Source of the DNA: a bacterium
Lineage (GTDB): Bacteria; Margulisbacteria; Marinamargulisbacteria; JABIPA01
Reading direction: 5' to 3'
NCBI GenBank assembly: GCA_018698675.1
Contig: JABIPA010000061.1
Span: 1 to 43,069, forward strand
DNA: 43,069 bases
Position numbers and translations under genes: made by a program. This document shows, piece after piece, positions 1 through 7,537 of this stretch. Each line of letters opens with the position of its first letter. Position 1 is the first letter of the stretch. Below the pieces are notes generated by a model that made no database searches, was not told the DNA's origin, and saw only the letters and a program-made list of their open reading frames with translations.

Positions 1-697
1 AATTTGCTTGCCTAAGAGATACAAAGGAATCGTCACTACCCACTTTATCCGATGACATATAGTCGGTATTAGCATTCACTGCGACATTCACTTCTGAACT
101 AAATAATTCCATATCTCGGCTTTTTTCTTTTTTGTCCATAGATATAGGATCCTCAATAGATAAACGAATTTCCGAAAGTCCATCAATGATTCGTTTGGAT
201 TCTGTATTCTTAGCCATATTTTTAGATTTACCCAAGACTTCTAATCTCGAAGCTGTAGAAAAGGCATCAAATACATCAGAAAGACGATCCAATCGAGCGC
301 CAGCTTTTTTTTGGCTTAAAATTGATTTGGCCAATTCTGGGTTTCTTAGCTCTTCTAGTAGATGAGCTCTTCTTGATAAGGAAATTTCTTCCCTCTTTAC
401 GTCTGCTACATGATGTTTTGGAACATGTTTCATGTTGACTTTTGCGCCCGGTTTCTTGAGACCTTCGTTTTTTAAAGGATGCATCGCCTTAACACTTTGT
501 TGTACCTGGTGGCCGGAATTAACGGGATTGGTACTCACACCTGTCAACTTATCTGAATGAATCGGTTTTGATACACCAGCCTTTTCACTGATATTATTAA
601 TTGTAATTTTACTTTGATCTTGAATTGATTGAGTCTGAGCGTTGATAATTCCTAATTCGTTTAATATATGGCCTAGGCCTTGTATTCCATTTATCAT
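1..697 (-). CDS. Orphan protein, C-terminus cut off by the window edge
   Basis: An open frame runs leftward from an ATG at 697 to the window edge, 232 codons with no stop, so the 3' end is missing. I do not recognise the family. The first ~110 residues are polar and probably disordered (Ser/Asn/Lys/His rich). From about residue 115 comes a charged stretch that looks helical, including LLEELRNPELAKSIL. There is no signal peptide and no membrane segment. The ribosome-binding site is a run of seven G (703-709) five bases before the ATG. A second C-run on the + strand (737-742) lies just upstream in a near-duplicate T-rich context. It is divergent from aroH. Codon use and the clean frame argue for a real gene; the function is unknown, and a secreted or structural protein is only a guess. 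Confidence 0.75.
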   Translation of the reverse strand, partial: MINGIQGLGHILNELGIINAQTQSIQDQSKITINNISEKAGVSKPIHSDKLTGVSTNPVNSGHQVQQSVKAMHPLKNEGLKKPGAKVNMKHVPKHHVADVKREEISLSRRAHLLEELRNPELAKSILSQKKAGARLDRLSDVFDAFSTASRLEVLGKSKNMAKNTESKRIIDGLSEIRLSIEDPISMDKKEKSRDMELFSSEVNVAVNANTDYMSSDKVGSDDSFVSLRQAN

Positions 698-789
698 TTT
701 TACCCCCCCGAAAAATAACCGTACAAGTTAATAGTTCCCCCCTGAAAAAAAAATAAACATTTCATAATCTTAATTCATGAGATAGATCA

Positions 790-798
790 TGATACACT
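790..798 (+). promoter_or_regulatory. Extended -10 promoter of aroH, leaderless
   Basis: TG-A-TACACT (hexamer 793-798) ends six bases before the aroH ATG at 805. There is no Shine-Dalgarno sequence. Transcription would begin at or next to the start codon. Confidence 0.5.
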
Positions 799-804
799 TC
801 ATTT

Positions 805-1179
805 ATGGCATTAAGAGGGATAAGAGGAGCAACGACTGTAGACGCAAATTCTGCAGATGAAATTTTAAAGGAAACTGAGTTTCTACTAAAAAATCTTATT
901 GAAAAAAATAATGTCGATTCAACAGATATCGCTAGCATATTTTTTTCTCTGACCACTGATTTAGATGCTCAATTTCCAGCACTTGCTGCTAGAAAAATGG
1001 GCTTAGTTGACGTCCCACTTCTTTGCCTAAATGAAATCAATGTTCAAAACAGTATTAAACGTTGTATTCGAATATTAATCCACGTAAACACAGACGCTTC
1101 ACAAAAAGATATTCATCATATCTATTTAAAGGAAGCTATTTCTTTAAGGCCCGATAAATCGCTTAACGCTATCAAATGA
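805..1179 (+). CDS. aroH: Chorismate mutase, AroH type
   Basis: Monofunctional chorismate mutase, converting chorismate to prephenate for Phe/Tyr synthesis in the cytosol. The 124 aa length matches the Bacillus AroH class (about 125 aa) rather than the all-helical AroQ class. It opens with RGIRGATT, whose Arg7 is an active-site residue, and carries FPALAARK (Phe57, Arg63), the KRCIR segment with Arg89, Tyr107 and the terminal LRPD with Arg115. These correspond to Bacillus subtilis Arg7, Phe57, Arg63, Arg90, Tyr108 and Arg116. Lys60 of the Bacillus enzyme is Leu here. The gene overlaps tyrA by four bases (ATGA), so the two steps to 4-hydroxyphenylpyruvate are translationally coupled. The start is leaderless. 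Confidence 0.95.
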   Translation: MALRGIRGATTVDANSADEILKETEFLLKNLIEKNNVDSTDIASIFFSLTTDLDAQFPALAARKMGLVDVPLLCLNEINVQNSIKRCIRILIHVNTDASQKDIHHIYLKEAISLRPDKSLNAIK

Positions 1180-2066
1180 CAACGGATAAACCGTCCACGT
1201 TTCCATCTATTTGTATTGTCGGATTAGGATTAATTGGTGGATCCCTTTGTAAACTTATTCGATCTATTTATCCGAATACCAAAATTTATGCTATTTGCAG
1301 AAGACAAGAAACTATCGATTATGCCGTTAAAGAATCTATTATTGATCAAGGGTTCACCGATTTAGCTGACTGTCCGTCCTCGATGAGTTTAGTCATTGTT
1401 TGTACACCGATTTCTATGTTGAGCGAAAAAATAAATGCCAGCTTCGATCACTTTTCAGAGATAACACTGGTCACTGATATTGGAAGTACAAAAAAACAAG
1501 TGATTGAACACGTTCATTCAAACTATACGGACCGATATATTCCAGGCCACCCTATGGGTGGCTCCGAATTTACAGGTGTCGAGAACTCAACCCTAGAATT
1601 AATGAAGAATGTTCCTTTTTTATTGGTTAACAAAGAAAAACAATCTAAATTGTTTTCGACTAATTTATCAAGTTTAAAAAAATGGCTCGAATCACTTTCG
1701 TTTAGAACGCATGTTATGTCTGCGGACCAACATGATTTAATAATTGGATATGTCTCTCATTTACCTTATTTACTAGCGAGTTCATTATCAGGTGAAGCGC
1801 TTTCTTTTTCTAGCCAAGATCAACAAACGATTTCAAATGTGTATGGGCCTGGGTTTAAAGATACGTCACGAGTTTCGGAATCAGATCCGTCATGGGGAAT
1901 TGATGTATGCTCGACAAACAAGGATGCCTTATTACAGTTGATTCCTTCGATAATAAAAAAGTTAACGACGATGCAATCGGTTATTGAAAATGGAGATATG
2001 AAACAATTGGAAACAATACTTCATCAAAATAAAGATATTAGGCATCGACTAGTTTCTGATTCATAG
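1176..2066 (+). CDS. tyrA: Prephenate dehydrogenase
   Basis: NAD(P)-dependent oxidative decarboxylation of prephenate to 4-hydroxyphenylpyruvate, the committed step to tyrosine. The N-terminal Rossmann fold has GLGLIGGS at residues 16-23, followed by the family motif HPMGGSE near residue 124. The helical C-terminal dimerisation domain contains HDLIIGYVSHLPYLLA, with the His and Pro typical of TyrA. Length 296 aa is normal for the bare dehydrogenase; there is no fused mutase and no ACT domain. The start overlaps the aroH stop by four bases. It converges on the next gene with a gap of only 12 bases, and I see no hairpin there. Confidence 0.93.
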   Translation: MTTDKPSTFPSICIVGLGLIGGSLCKLIRSIYPNTKIYAICRRQETIDYAVKESIIDQGFTDLADCPSSMSLVIVCTPISMLSEKINASFDHFSEITLVTDIGSTKKQVIEHVHSNYTDRYIPGHPMGGSEFTGVENSTLELMKNVPFLLVNKEKQSKLFSTNLSSLKKWLESLSFRTHVMSADQHDLIIGYVSHLPYLLASSLSGEALSFSSQDQQTISNVYGPGFKDTSRVSESDPSWGIDVCSTNKDALLQLIPSIIKKLTTMQSVIENGDMKQLETILHQNKDIRHRLVSDS

Positions 2067-2078
2067 ACTCAATAACAG

Positions 2079-2888
2079 CTACCTCGATATCACTCCATAA
2101 ACAACATCATAAGTTAAGCGATATTGCCCCCAGTTTTTTTCGTAATAAGATTTGAGGTCTCGAAGTTGTCGTGGGGTCCATAAGCCCTTTTCCCGGTCCT
2201 TATCTCGTACACCCGTATATTTAAGCGAATCAAATAGTTCATTAATAGTAGTAAATGGTTTAACGATCGACTCATGCCAAATAACCACATCTGTAAATGT
2301 GCTTTTCAATATTGACCCGATAGACTCCTTATCTAAAAAGGTTGCTGTTGGTAAAGAATCTGTTCTACCAATCGATTCGAGACCTTGAGATAACTCAGTT
2401 AATGTTTTAGATGTGAATAAAGAAAATGAAACCATTTGGTCGGAGTTTATAGCTCTACTTTGTTTGATTTTTTGAAAAAATGATTGAAGGTCAGAGACCC
2501 ATTGTAAAGAAGCATTAGAATATATCAGATCAAACTCAGAAAAATATGCAGCATCTAAGTCTTGGATAGTATTTAGCTGAAAATTTAATTGCGGGGTACT
2601 TTTTCCTTTAGGATTTTTTTGAAGAGTGTTAATAGTCGAATAATTTCGAGTAGCTCTTTCTATCATGTTTGTTGAGCTATCTATACCTAATGTTGATGCG
2701 CTTTTTAAGGTTTTATGGAGATGATTTGTCCCACATCCATCGCCACACCCCAAATCGATGATGCTAGATACCGCCTTGTTTCCGATTGTTTCTTTTAGCT
2801 TTTGTATGAGATGAGAACCCGTTAATACCTGAACATCTGACCACTCTTTATATGTTTTTGCATATGAATTAAATTCTGCTTTCACCAT
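2079..2888 (-). CDS. bioC: BioC-like SAM-dependent methyltransferase
   Basis: Class I methyltransferase resembling BioC, which methylates malonyl-ACP to start pimelate synthesis for biotin. The N-terminus has the BioC-style FNSYAKTY segment. SAM motif I is IDLGCGDGCGTNHL (about residues 43-56), followed by the acidic GIDSS and the post-motif YSNASLQW, where BioC proteins usually have SN.A.QW. I place the start at ATG 2888 (269 aa). The frame extends upstream to a TTG at 2969, but that segment lacks family similarity. The upstream bases include TAAGAT 8 nt before the ATG, possibly a -10 element. No other biotin gene is in the window, so the substrate is inferred; UbiE/COQ5-like relatives remain possible. 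Confidence 0.75.
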   Translation of the reverse strand: MVKAEFNSYAKTYKEWSDVQVLTGSHLIQKLKETIGNKAVSSIIDLGCGDGCGTNHLHKTLKSASTLGIDSSTNMIERATRNYSTINTLQKNPKGKSTPQLNFQLNTIQDLDAAYFSEFDLIYSNASLQWVSDLQSFFQKIKQSRAINSDQMVSFSLFTSKTLTELSQGLESIGRTDSLPTATFLDKESIGSILKSTFTDVVIWHESIVKPFTTINELFDSLKYTGVRDKDREKGLWTPRQLRDLKSYYEKNWGQYRLTYDVVYGVISR

Positions 2889-3008
2889 AGATATGTATCT
2901 TAAGGGAAAAGATTCATTTAAAAAAGAAGGAAGGATTCTCTGCTTTATAAAGAATGGGGTATTGGTCAAAATGAGATCTAATGCTAGAATTTAGTTTCCT
3001 TTTTATAA

Positions 3009-3084
3009 GGGCGGTTAGCTCAGTTGGGAGAGCACATGGTTTACACCCATGGGGTCGGGAGTTCGAACCTCTCACCGCCCACCA
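3009..3084 (+). tRNA. tRNA-Val (anticodon TAC)
   Basis: Complete cloverleaf: acceptor stem GGGCGGT/ACCGCCC, D arm AGCTCAGTTGGGAGAGC, anticodon stem CATGG/CCATG with loop TTTACAC (anticodon TAC), T loop GTTCGAA, and an encoded 3' ACCA. It lies between the divergent BioC-like gene and a repeat-bearing intergenic region. A second valine tRNA (GAC) is at 38.9 kb. Confidence 0.97.
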
Positions 3085-3120
3085 TTTAAATTCCACAATA
3101 TTGAATAAATTCCTACAGTC

Positions 3121-3151
3121 GAATACGCTCCCGCTTTATGTATACTCCTTT
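3121..3151 (+). promoter_or_regulatory. Promoter-like motif GAATAC-N15-ATACTCCTTT
   Basis: GAATAC at 3121 and ATACTCCTTT at 3142 are 21 bases apart. The same pair with the same distance occurs upstream of the MFS gene (3850/3871) and of rbgA (10623/10644). Here no protein gene follows directly. A transcript from this site would run into the 96-bp tandem repeat. Confidence 0.35.
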
Positions 3152-3198
3152 CGGGATTTATCCAATCTTGAGGAATTTAACGAAAACGTTTTGCGCTT

Positions 3199-3390
3199 TG
3201 TTGAATTAATAGAGGACAAGCATTGCTTCGCTGCTTGGATGTGTGAGTGGGTTTTTGAGGGTTATTCAATTATTAGGAATTTAATATACTCCAATGTTGA
3301 ATTAATAGGGAACAAGCATTGCTTCACTGTTTGGATGTGTGAATGGGTTTTGAGGGTTATTCAATTATTAGGAATTTAATAGACTCCAAT
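3199..3390. repeat. Two tandem copies of a 96-bp unit
   Basis: The unit beginning TGTTGAATTAATAG is present at about 3199-3294 and again at 3295-3390. The copies differ by about a dozen substitutions and a one-base T deletion. An open frame crosses them, but it starts upstream of and reads through the tRNA, so I do not call a protein. The rest of 3085-3550 holds no gene I can support. Confidence 0.9.
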
Positions 3391-3550
3391 ATGACAATCT
3401 TATTTCCGGTCCCCTCACAGTTAAATTGCCGCATTTAACCTAGATACAGCCTTTTCTTTGCATATTTCATGGTCAGGTCAGATCTAAGAATTTCTACGAG
3501 TTAAAATAATTAAAGAAAAAATAATTAGGTTGGAAAGAAATTAAATCCGT

Positions 3551-3778
3551 TTAGTCTCTATTTTCTAGTTCTACTGAAAAACTTTGTAATTGCTCAACAA
3601 TATTTTTTAATACGCCTTTGTTTTTAGGTGATTCAAAATTTTCTAAATCGGCTTCAGCAATATTTAATGAGGCGCCAGAAAAATCTAGTGCTCCCGCTGG
3701 AGATACCTTACTAGAAGATTTTATACTCTTAGTTGCAAGCTTATTAACTCTTTTTCGAGACTTTGGAAATTGGTTCAT
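3551..3778 (-). CDS. Small orphan protein (75 aa)
   Basis: An ATG-initiated frame of 75 codons in an otherwise empty interval. The product is basic at the N-terminus (SRKRVNK, Lys/Ser rich) and acidic in the second half (EADLENFESPKNKG), ending in a likely amphipathic helix IVEQLQSFSVELENR. It has no signal peptide, membrane segment or cysteine, and no family I recognise. No clear Shine-Dalgarno precedes the start. TATGAT lies about 15 bases upstream and could be a -10. It is divergent from the MFS gene. The biased, non-repetitive composition suggests a real small protein, with moderate confidence. Confidence 0.45.
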   Translation of the reverse strand: MNQFPKSRKRVNKLATKSIKSSSKVSPAGALDFSGASLNIAEADLENFESPKNKGVLKNIVEQLQSFSVELENRD

Positions 3779-3849
3779 AATGATTTTGTGAGGATTATCA
3801 TACGAGGCAACTTAAAAAAAAGCCACGATTTATTTTATTGATGTGTGTA

Positions 3850-3880
3850 GAATACGGCACGATTCCGTGTATACTCCTTT
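3850..3880 (+). promoter_or_regulatory. Promoter of the MFS gene, leaderless
   Basis: TATACT at 3870-3875 lies seven bases before ATG 3883. GAATAC at 3850 and ATACTCCTTT at 3871 repeat the arrangement at 3121 and 10623. No Shine-Dalgarno is present. Confidence 0.5.
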
Positions 3881-3882
3881 TT

Positions 3883-5061
3883 ATGTTTTCAAAAAACCTG
3901 ATTATTCTTGCAAGTTGCCAAGCACTAATTCTATGTTCAATGTCCATGTCAGGACTTATCGCTAGCTTAGTTGGTTTCGACCTCGCCCCCATCGAAAGCC
4001 TCAGCACATTACCAATTTCAGCGATTATATTAGGAAATGCATTAAATGTTTTTGGAGCCGTATGGGTTTTAAAAAAACTTGGACGGAAATATGGAAGCAT
4101 TATTGGCGCCTCAATGACTTTTTTAGCCGCCGTATTTTCTATTGTCTCCTTATACAACCAATCATTCACGTTCTTTTGCTTGAGCCAATTACTACTTGGA
4201 CTATCACTTTCTTTTGTTCATCAATATCGGTTCGCGGCCGCTGAATGTGTTCATCCTACCCAGGTTCCAAAAGCAATTTCATTTTTATTAATTGGTAGTA
4301 TTTTCGCAGCTTTCTTAGGCCCTCAAATTGGTGTTTCTATGAAAAATTTATTGCCGTTTGCTCCCTATGCTGGGGGATACCTAATTACGGGAGCCCTATC
4401 ATTCACAGCGGGTTGTATTTTACTTTTTTTCAAACCGGTTGAGTTCAAAAATTCAGATATCTCTGGAAACGTAAGGTCTCTTTCTAAAATCCTTAAACAA
4501 AAAACGACTCGTATAGCAATTATAGGAGGAACAATCGGATATTCCGTAATGACCTTTATAATGACAGCGACACCCATTAGTATGCATAAATTTTCGGGGT
4601 ATCCATTATCCTCAACAAAACTAGTCATTCAATGCCACATCATCGCAATGTTTCTGCCATCTCTCGTTACAGGCTCCCTTATTCAACGATTAGGTCCCAT
4701 GGTAATTTTTTGGGTAGGAATTGCTTGTTATATTGGATGTGCACTAGTAGGTCTTTTTCCCACGTCTTTTCATGTATACCTAATCGAACTCATTTTATTA
4801 GGCCTAGCATGGAACTTCGTTTTTATTTCGGCAACAAGTCTTTTAACCTCTAGCTATGCGGTATCTGAACGATTCAAAATTCAGGCATTAAACGACATGA
4901 TAATTTTTTCTGGCCAGTTTATCGCAGCCTTTTTAGCAGGGTTTCTAATCAATAGACTAAGCTGGGCCCAACTCAATATAGGCATGGGAACCTTTATCTT
5001 ATCGACCTCTATTCTATTGATTACTCTATCCTATAAAAAAAGAGATCTACACAAAACTTAG
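3883..5061 (+). CDS. Major facilitator superfamily (MFS) transporter
   Basis: Secondary transporter of the inner membrane with about 12 hydrophobic segments. The conserved loop between helices 2 and 3 has the MFS motif-A remnant KKLGRKYGS. The substrate cannot be read from the sequence; the general pattern resembles drug/sugar efflux permeases. The frame can be extended to a TTG at 3838, but ATG 3883 is preferred: it gives a normal N-terminus (MFSKNLIILASCQALIL leading straight into helix 1, 392 aa) and sits seven bases after TATACT. Downstream, a weak stem TACCTG/CAGGTA (5075-5095) has no T-run. Confidence 0.85.
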   Translation: MFSKNLIILASCQALILCSMSMSGLIASLVGFDLAPIESLSTLPISAIILGNALNVFGAVWVLKKLGRKYGSIIGASMTFLAAVFSIVSLYNQSFTFFCLSQLLLGLSLSFVHQYRFAAAECVHPTQVPKAISFLLIGSIFAAFLGPQIGVSMKNLLPFAPYAGGYLITGALSFTAGCILLFFKPVEFKNSDISGNVRSLSKILKQKTTRIAIIGGTIGYSVMTFIMTATPISMHKFSGYPLSSTKLVIQCHIIAMFLPSLVTGSLIQRLGPMVIFWVGIACYIGCALVGLFPTSFHVYLIELILLGLAWNFVFISATSLLTSSYAVSERFKIQALNDMIIFSGQFIAAFLAGFLINRLSWAQLNIGMGTFILSTSILLITLSYKKRDLHKT

Positions 5062-5215
5062 TCTCAAAGTTCCCTACCTGGCTAAATTTCAGGTATCTAA
5101 TAAAACATCTTTTTATTTGCCATCAAGTTTGGTAGTATAGGATTTGCATGAAATGAACGATTTGCAAAAAGACTCTCAAAATGTTTTTGAGTTTCTTCCC
5201 AAATCATAGTTCTAA

Positions 5216-5253
5216 ATGACAATTTTTATGGCTTCTGTCATATACTCAAGGAG
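5216..5253 (+). promoter_or_regulatory. Promoter and ribosome-binding site of the RRM gene
   Basis: ATGACA (5216-5221) and TATACT (5241-5246) could form a -35/-10 pair with a 19-base spacer. AAGGAG (5248-5253) lies nine bases before the ATG. Because the Shine-Dalgarno sits right where transcription from this -10 would start, the functional promoter may be further upstream. The region 5062-5215 also holds a small CTCAAAA/TTTTGAG hairpin at 5175-5191. Confidence 0.35.
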
Positions 5254-5262
5254 AATCGAATA

Positions 5263-5523
5263 ATGGAAAATAAAGTATATATTGGTAACCTAGCATACGG
5301 TACTACACAAGACGAACTAAGAGACGAGTTTTCTCAATGTGGTGAAGTAAGCGACGTAGCAATCATCATGGATAGAGAAACAGGACGTTCTAAAGGATTC
5401 GGATTCATTACATTCGAAACTGAAGAAGGTTTTAACGCTGCTATCGAAAAAGACAACGTTGAAGTTGGTGGACGATCTCTTAGAGTTCGTAAAGCAGAAC
5501 AAAAACAAAAAAGATTTAACTAA
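5263..5523 (+). CDS. RNA-binding protein with a single RRM domain
   Basis: Small cytosolic single-stranded-RNA-binding protein (86 aa), essentially one RNA recognition motif. RNP2 is VYIGNL (residues 5-10) and RNP1 is KGFGFITF (44-51), with the aromatic residues needed for base stacking. A short basic tail, RKAEQKQKRF, follows. Such stand-alone RRM proteins are well known from cyanobacteria (Rbp family, often cold-inducible) and occur in several other phyla. The gene is monocistronic: good Shine-Dalgarno, own promoter region and a strong terminator. Confidence 0.93.
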   Translation: MENKVYIGNLAYGTTQDELRDEFSQCGEVSDVAIIMDRETGRSKGFGFITFETEEGFNAAIEKDNVEVGGRSLRVRKAEQKQKRFN

Positions 5524-5531
5524 ATTTGAAT

Positions 5532-5548
5532 TTCTACAATTTGTAGAA
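5532..5548. other. Perfect 17-bp palindrome after the RRM gene
   Basis: TTCTACAA-T-TTGTAGAA lies eight bases after the RRM stop codon and before the main terminator. It could be a 3'-UTR hairpin or a protein-binding site. Confidence 0.6.
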
Positions 5549-5570
5549 GATTTATAATTAAATCAACTGA

Positions 5571-5611
5571 AACCGGGAATTTTTTTAATTAAAGATTCCC
5601 GGTTTTTTTTT
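5571..5611 (+). terminator. Rho-independent terminator of the RRM gene
   Basis: Ten-base-pair stem AACCGGGAAT / ATTCCCGGTT (5571-5580 and 5595-5604), 14-nt AT-rich loop, continued by T to 5611. Confidence 0.92.
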
Positions 5612-5706
5612 ACCAGAAATCCTAGACCATTTTCTTAAATACATATACTTTTATACGATCAAAAAAACTAAGACTTAAACCTTTATCCCTATTTAATATG
5701 ATTAAT

Positions 5707-6639
5707 TTAGTGGGTAATTACAGAGACGGCTTGCTCTTTAACAGTCATGACAGACTTGCTTGTTCCCAAATAATCACCATCTATCTGAACATGAGAATCG
5801 TCATTTAGAACCGTTAACGATTTACACCGTTTATACTCGATAAAATCTGGTAGTTTGTTGATTTTCAATTTTATTCCTAATATAAAAATTATCATATCGA
5901 ATAATCGTTTTGATTTAACCATACAAATATCGAAATACCCGTCATCAATTCGGGCTCCTTCGAACATTTTTAAACCTCCGCCATAAAAACTCGTGTTCCC
6001 AACAATTAAATAATAGGTTTCATGAATAGTCTCATCATCATCTGTTTGAAAAAATACACGTTTAAACGTGTATTTTGGTAAAGTTTTAAGAGCTAAGAAA
6101 ATATAACTAAAGGCTCCGAATTTAGATTTTAGATCTGTTGTCATTTTTTTTGTTATATATGCATCCAGACCAACACTTGCCATCGTTAAAAAATACTCAG
6201 CATTAACAGACCCTAGGTCCATCAATACTTTTTTCCCACTATTAATTGAGTTCACAATCGACGGAATGGAATGACCTAATTGTAATTCAACGCCCAAAAC
6301 GTTAGCCGTCCCCAAGGGTACTGGACATAAACTTATTTTTGAATGCGCGCCTAAGCCATTTACTATTTCGTTTAAAGTTCCGTCTCCACCAATTCCTACG
6401 ATAACGCCATCTTCGACAGAAGCCGCAATTAATCGTGCATGTCCAGCATGTTTTGTCGGTTTTATCCTGACAAGGCACCCTATTTTCTCCAGTTCATAGG
6501 TAAGCTCATTTACGTAATCAAGCAAACTCGCGCTTAACTTTCGATGGCTAACTCCTAAAAACCAACTAACCAAAGGAAATCGATTCTTTCGACTCCCTGC
6601 ATTTGGATTATAGATTATAGTTACTCTAGCTGATGACAT
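5707..6639 (-). CDS. Diacylglycerol/lipid kinase, DgkB/YegS family
   Basis: ATP-dependent phosphorylation of a lipid hydroxyl, most likely diacylglycerol recycled from membrane turnover. The DAGK catalytic domain starts at IIYNPNAGS (residues 8-16). The nucleotide-binding GGDGTLNE is at 84-91, followed by PLGTANV, the usual P.GT.N motif. The C-terminal beta-sandwich includes GGGLKMFEGARIDDGYFDI and ends with an HVQIDGD segment, as in bacterial DgkB. Length 310 aa is typical. YegS-type or sphingosine-kinase-like substrates cannot be excluded. Its ATG is only 38 bases from that of the divergent formyltransferase, and TAAGCT ends six bases before the ATG (leaderless). Confidence 0.9.
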   Translation of the reverse strand: MSSARVTIIYNPNAGSRKNRFPLVSWFLGVSHRKLSASLLDYVNELTYELEKIGCLVRIKPTKHAGHARLIAASVEDGVIVGIGGDGTLNEIVNGLGAHSKISLCPVPLGTANVLGVELQLGHSIPSIVNSINSGKKVLMDLGSVNAEYFLTMASVGLDAYITKKMTTDLKSKFGAFSYIFLALKTLPKYTFKRVFFQTDDDETIHETYYLIVGNTSFYGGGLKMFEGARIDDGYFDICMVKSKRLFDMIIFILGIKLKINKLPDFIEYKRCKSLTVLNDDSHVQIDGDYLGTSKSVMTVKEQAVSVITH

Positions 6640-6645
6640 CTGTTC

Positions 6646-6671
6646 AGCTTACCAAAATAAAGGAGTATGAT
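6646..6671. promoter_or_regulatory. Two divergent leaderless promoters packed together
   Basis: On the minus strand TAAGCT (6646-6651) is six bases before the lipid-kinase ATG. On the plus strand TATGAT (6666-6671) is six bases before the formyltransferase ATG. Each promoter's -35 region falls on or near the other's -10, so the two should compete for polymerase. Confidence 0.45.
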
Positions 6672-6677
6672 ATAGTC

Positions 6678-7517
6678 ATGACTCCTCTTAAAATTGTCCT
6701 TCTCTACACATCGGGCCACATAGGTAGCGCAATCACGCTTAACCGATTGGTACATTCAAAGGAATATCAAATTATTGGAATTATCAAAACACCCTTAGTT
6801 TCTTTATCTTTTAAAGGAAAAAAGTCAATTGTTACTCAAATGAAAAAAATGGGATGGAAATTTGGATGGGCACTTATATGGCAAAAAGCGTGGCACTTTG
6901 CGATGCGCCTATTAAGCGGTTTAATCCCATTTAAACGTCATTTACTTTGGCCTAGTATAAAAATAGCGAGCGCTCTTAACATTCCCCTTATTTCTCTAAA
7001 ATCTATTAATGACCCAGAGAGTACAACTTTTATTAAAGACCTTGGTCCAGACCTTTTAATAAGCGCATACTTAAACCAAATTATTAAAGAACCACTCTTA
7101 TCTAGTCCAAAAATAGGAATACTTAATGTTCACCCTGGTTGGCTACCTGCTTATAGAGGGGTAATGGCCTATTTTTGGGTTCTAAAAAATGGAGAAGATG
7201 AAGCGGGAGTAACCATACATTGGATCGACAAGGGAATAGATACTGGCGATATTTTAATGCAAAAAAAGTTTAAAATTCATGATGGAATGACTCAATTTGA
7301 TGTTCTTGTTAAATCAGCAATTGTAGGTGTCCACCTTTTAAGATCGATAGGAAAAAAAATAATCAATAAAGAAAAGCTTCCCCATATAAAGCCAATTGAA
7401 GCTCATTCTGACTATTATTCGTTTCCATGTGAAGCCGCCTTTAACCACTATTTCAAAAAACATAGCTTTTTTAATATTCGGTCTATTCTAAAACTATTTA
7501 TGAAACAAAAACTTTAA
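6678..7517 (+). CDS. Formyltransferase-domain protein
   Basis: 10-formyltetrahydrofolate-dependent formyltransferase fold. The decisive segment is NVHPGWLPAYRG, the family HP..LP.YRG motif with the catalytic-site His, followed by GVTIHWIDKGIDTGDIL, which contains the invariant Asp of Fmt/PurN/ArnA enzymes. At 279 aa it is shorter than tRNA-Met formyltransferase (about 310) and lacks a recognisable Fmt C-terminal domain, ending in a basic tail. It could therefore formylate an amino sugar or another small molecule. I chose ATG 6678 over the upstream ATG 6633 because the frame from 6633 overlaps the divergent lipid kinase and because TATGAT sits six bases before 6678. Confidence 0.8.
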   Translation: MTPLKIVLLYTSGHIGSAITLNRLVHSKEYQIIGIIKTPLVSLSFKGKKSIVTQMKKMGWKFGWALIWQKAWHFAMRLLSGLIPFKRHLLWPSIKIASALNIPLISLKSINDPESTTFIKDLGPDLLISAYLNQIIKEPLLSSPKIGILNVHPGWLPAYRGVMAYFWVLKNGEDEAGVTIHWIDKGIDTGDILMQKKFKIHDGMTQFDVLVKSAIVGVHLLRSIGKKIINKEKLPHIKPIEAHSDYYSFPCEAAFNHYFKKHSFFNIRSILKLFMKQKL

Positions 7518-7537
7518 TCCTAGCCTCTAACTAGACA

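Noticed and set aside
132-365. 77-codon plus-strand frame near the left edge
   Set aside because: It is antisense to the left-edge orphan, which has a longer frame and a ribosome site.
2914-3096. Frame antisense to the tRNA
   Set aside because: Its sequence is simply the reverse of the tRNA; such frames are common false calls.
2981-3379. 132-codon frame crossing tRNA-Val and the 96-bp repeat
   Set aside because: It reads through the complete tRNA gene and encodes the duplicated repeat; no ribosome site and no family similarity.
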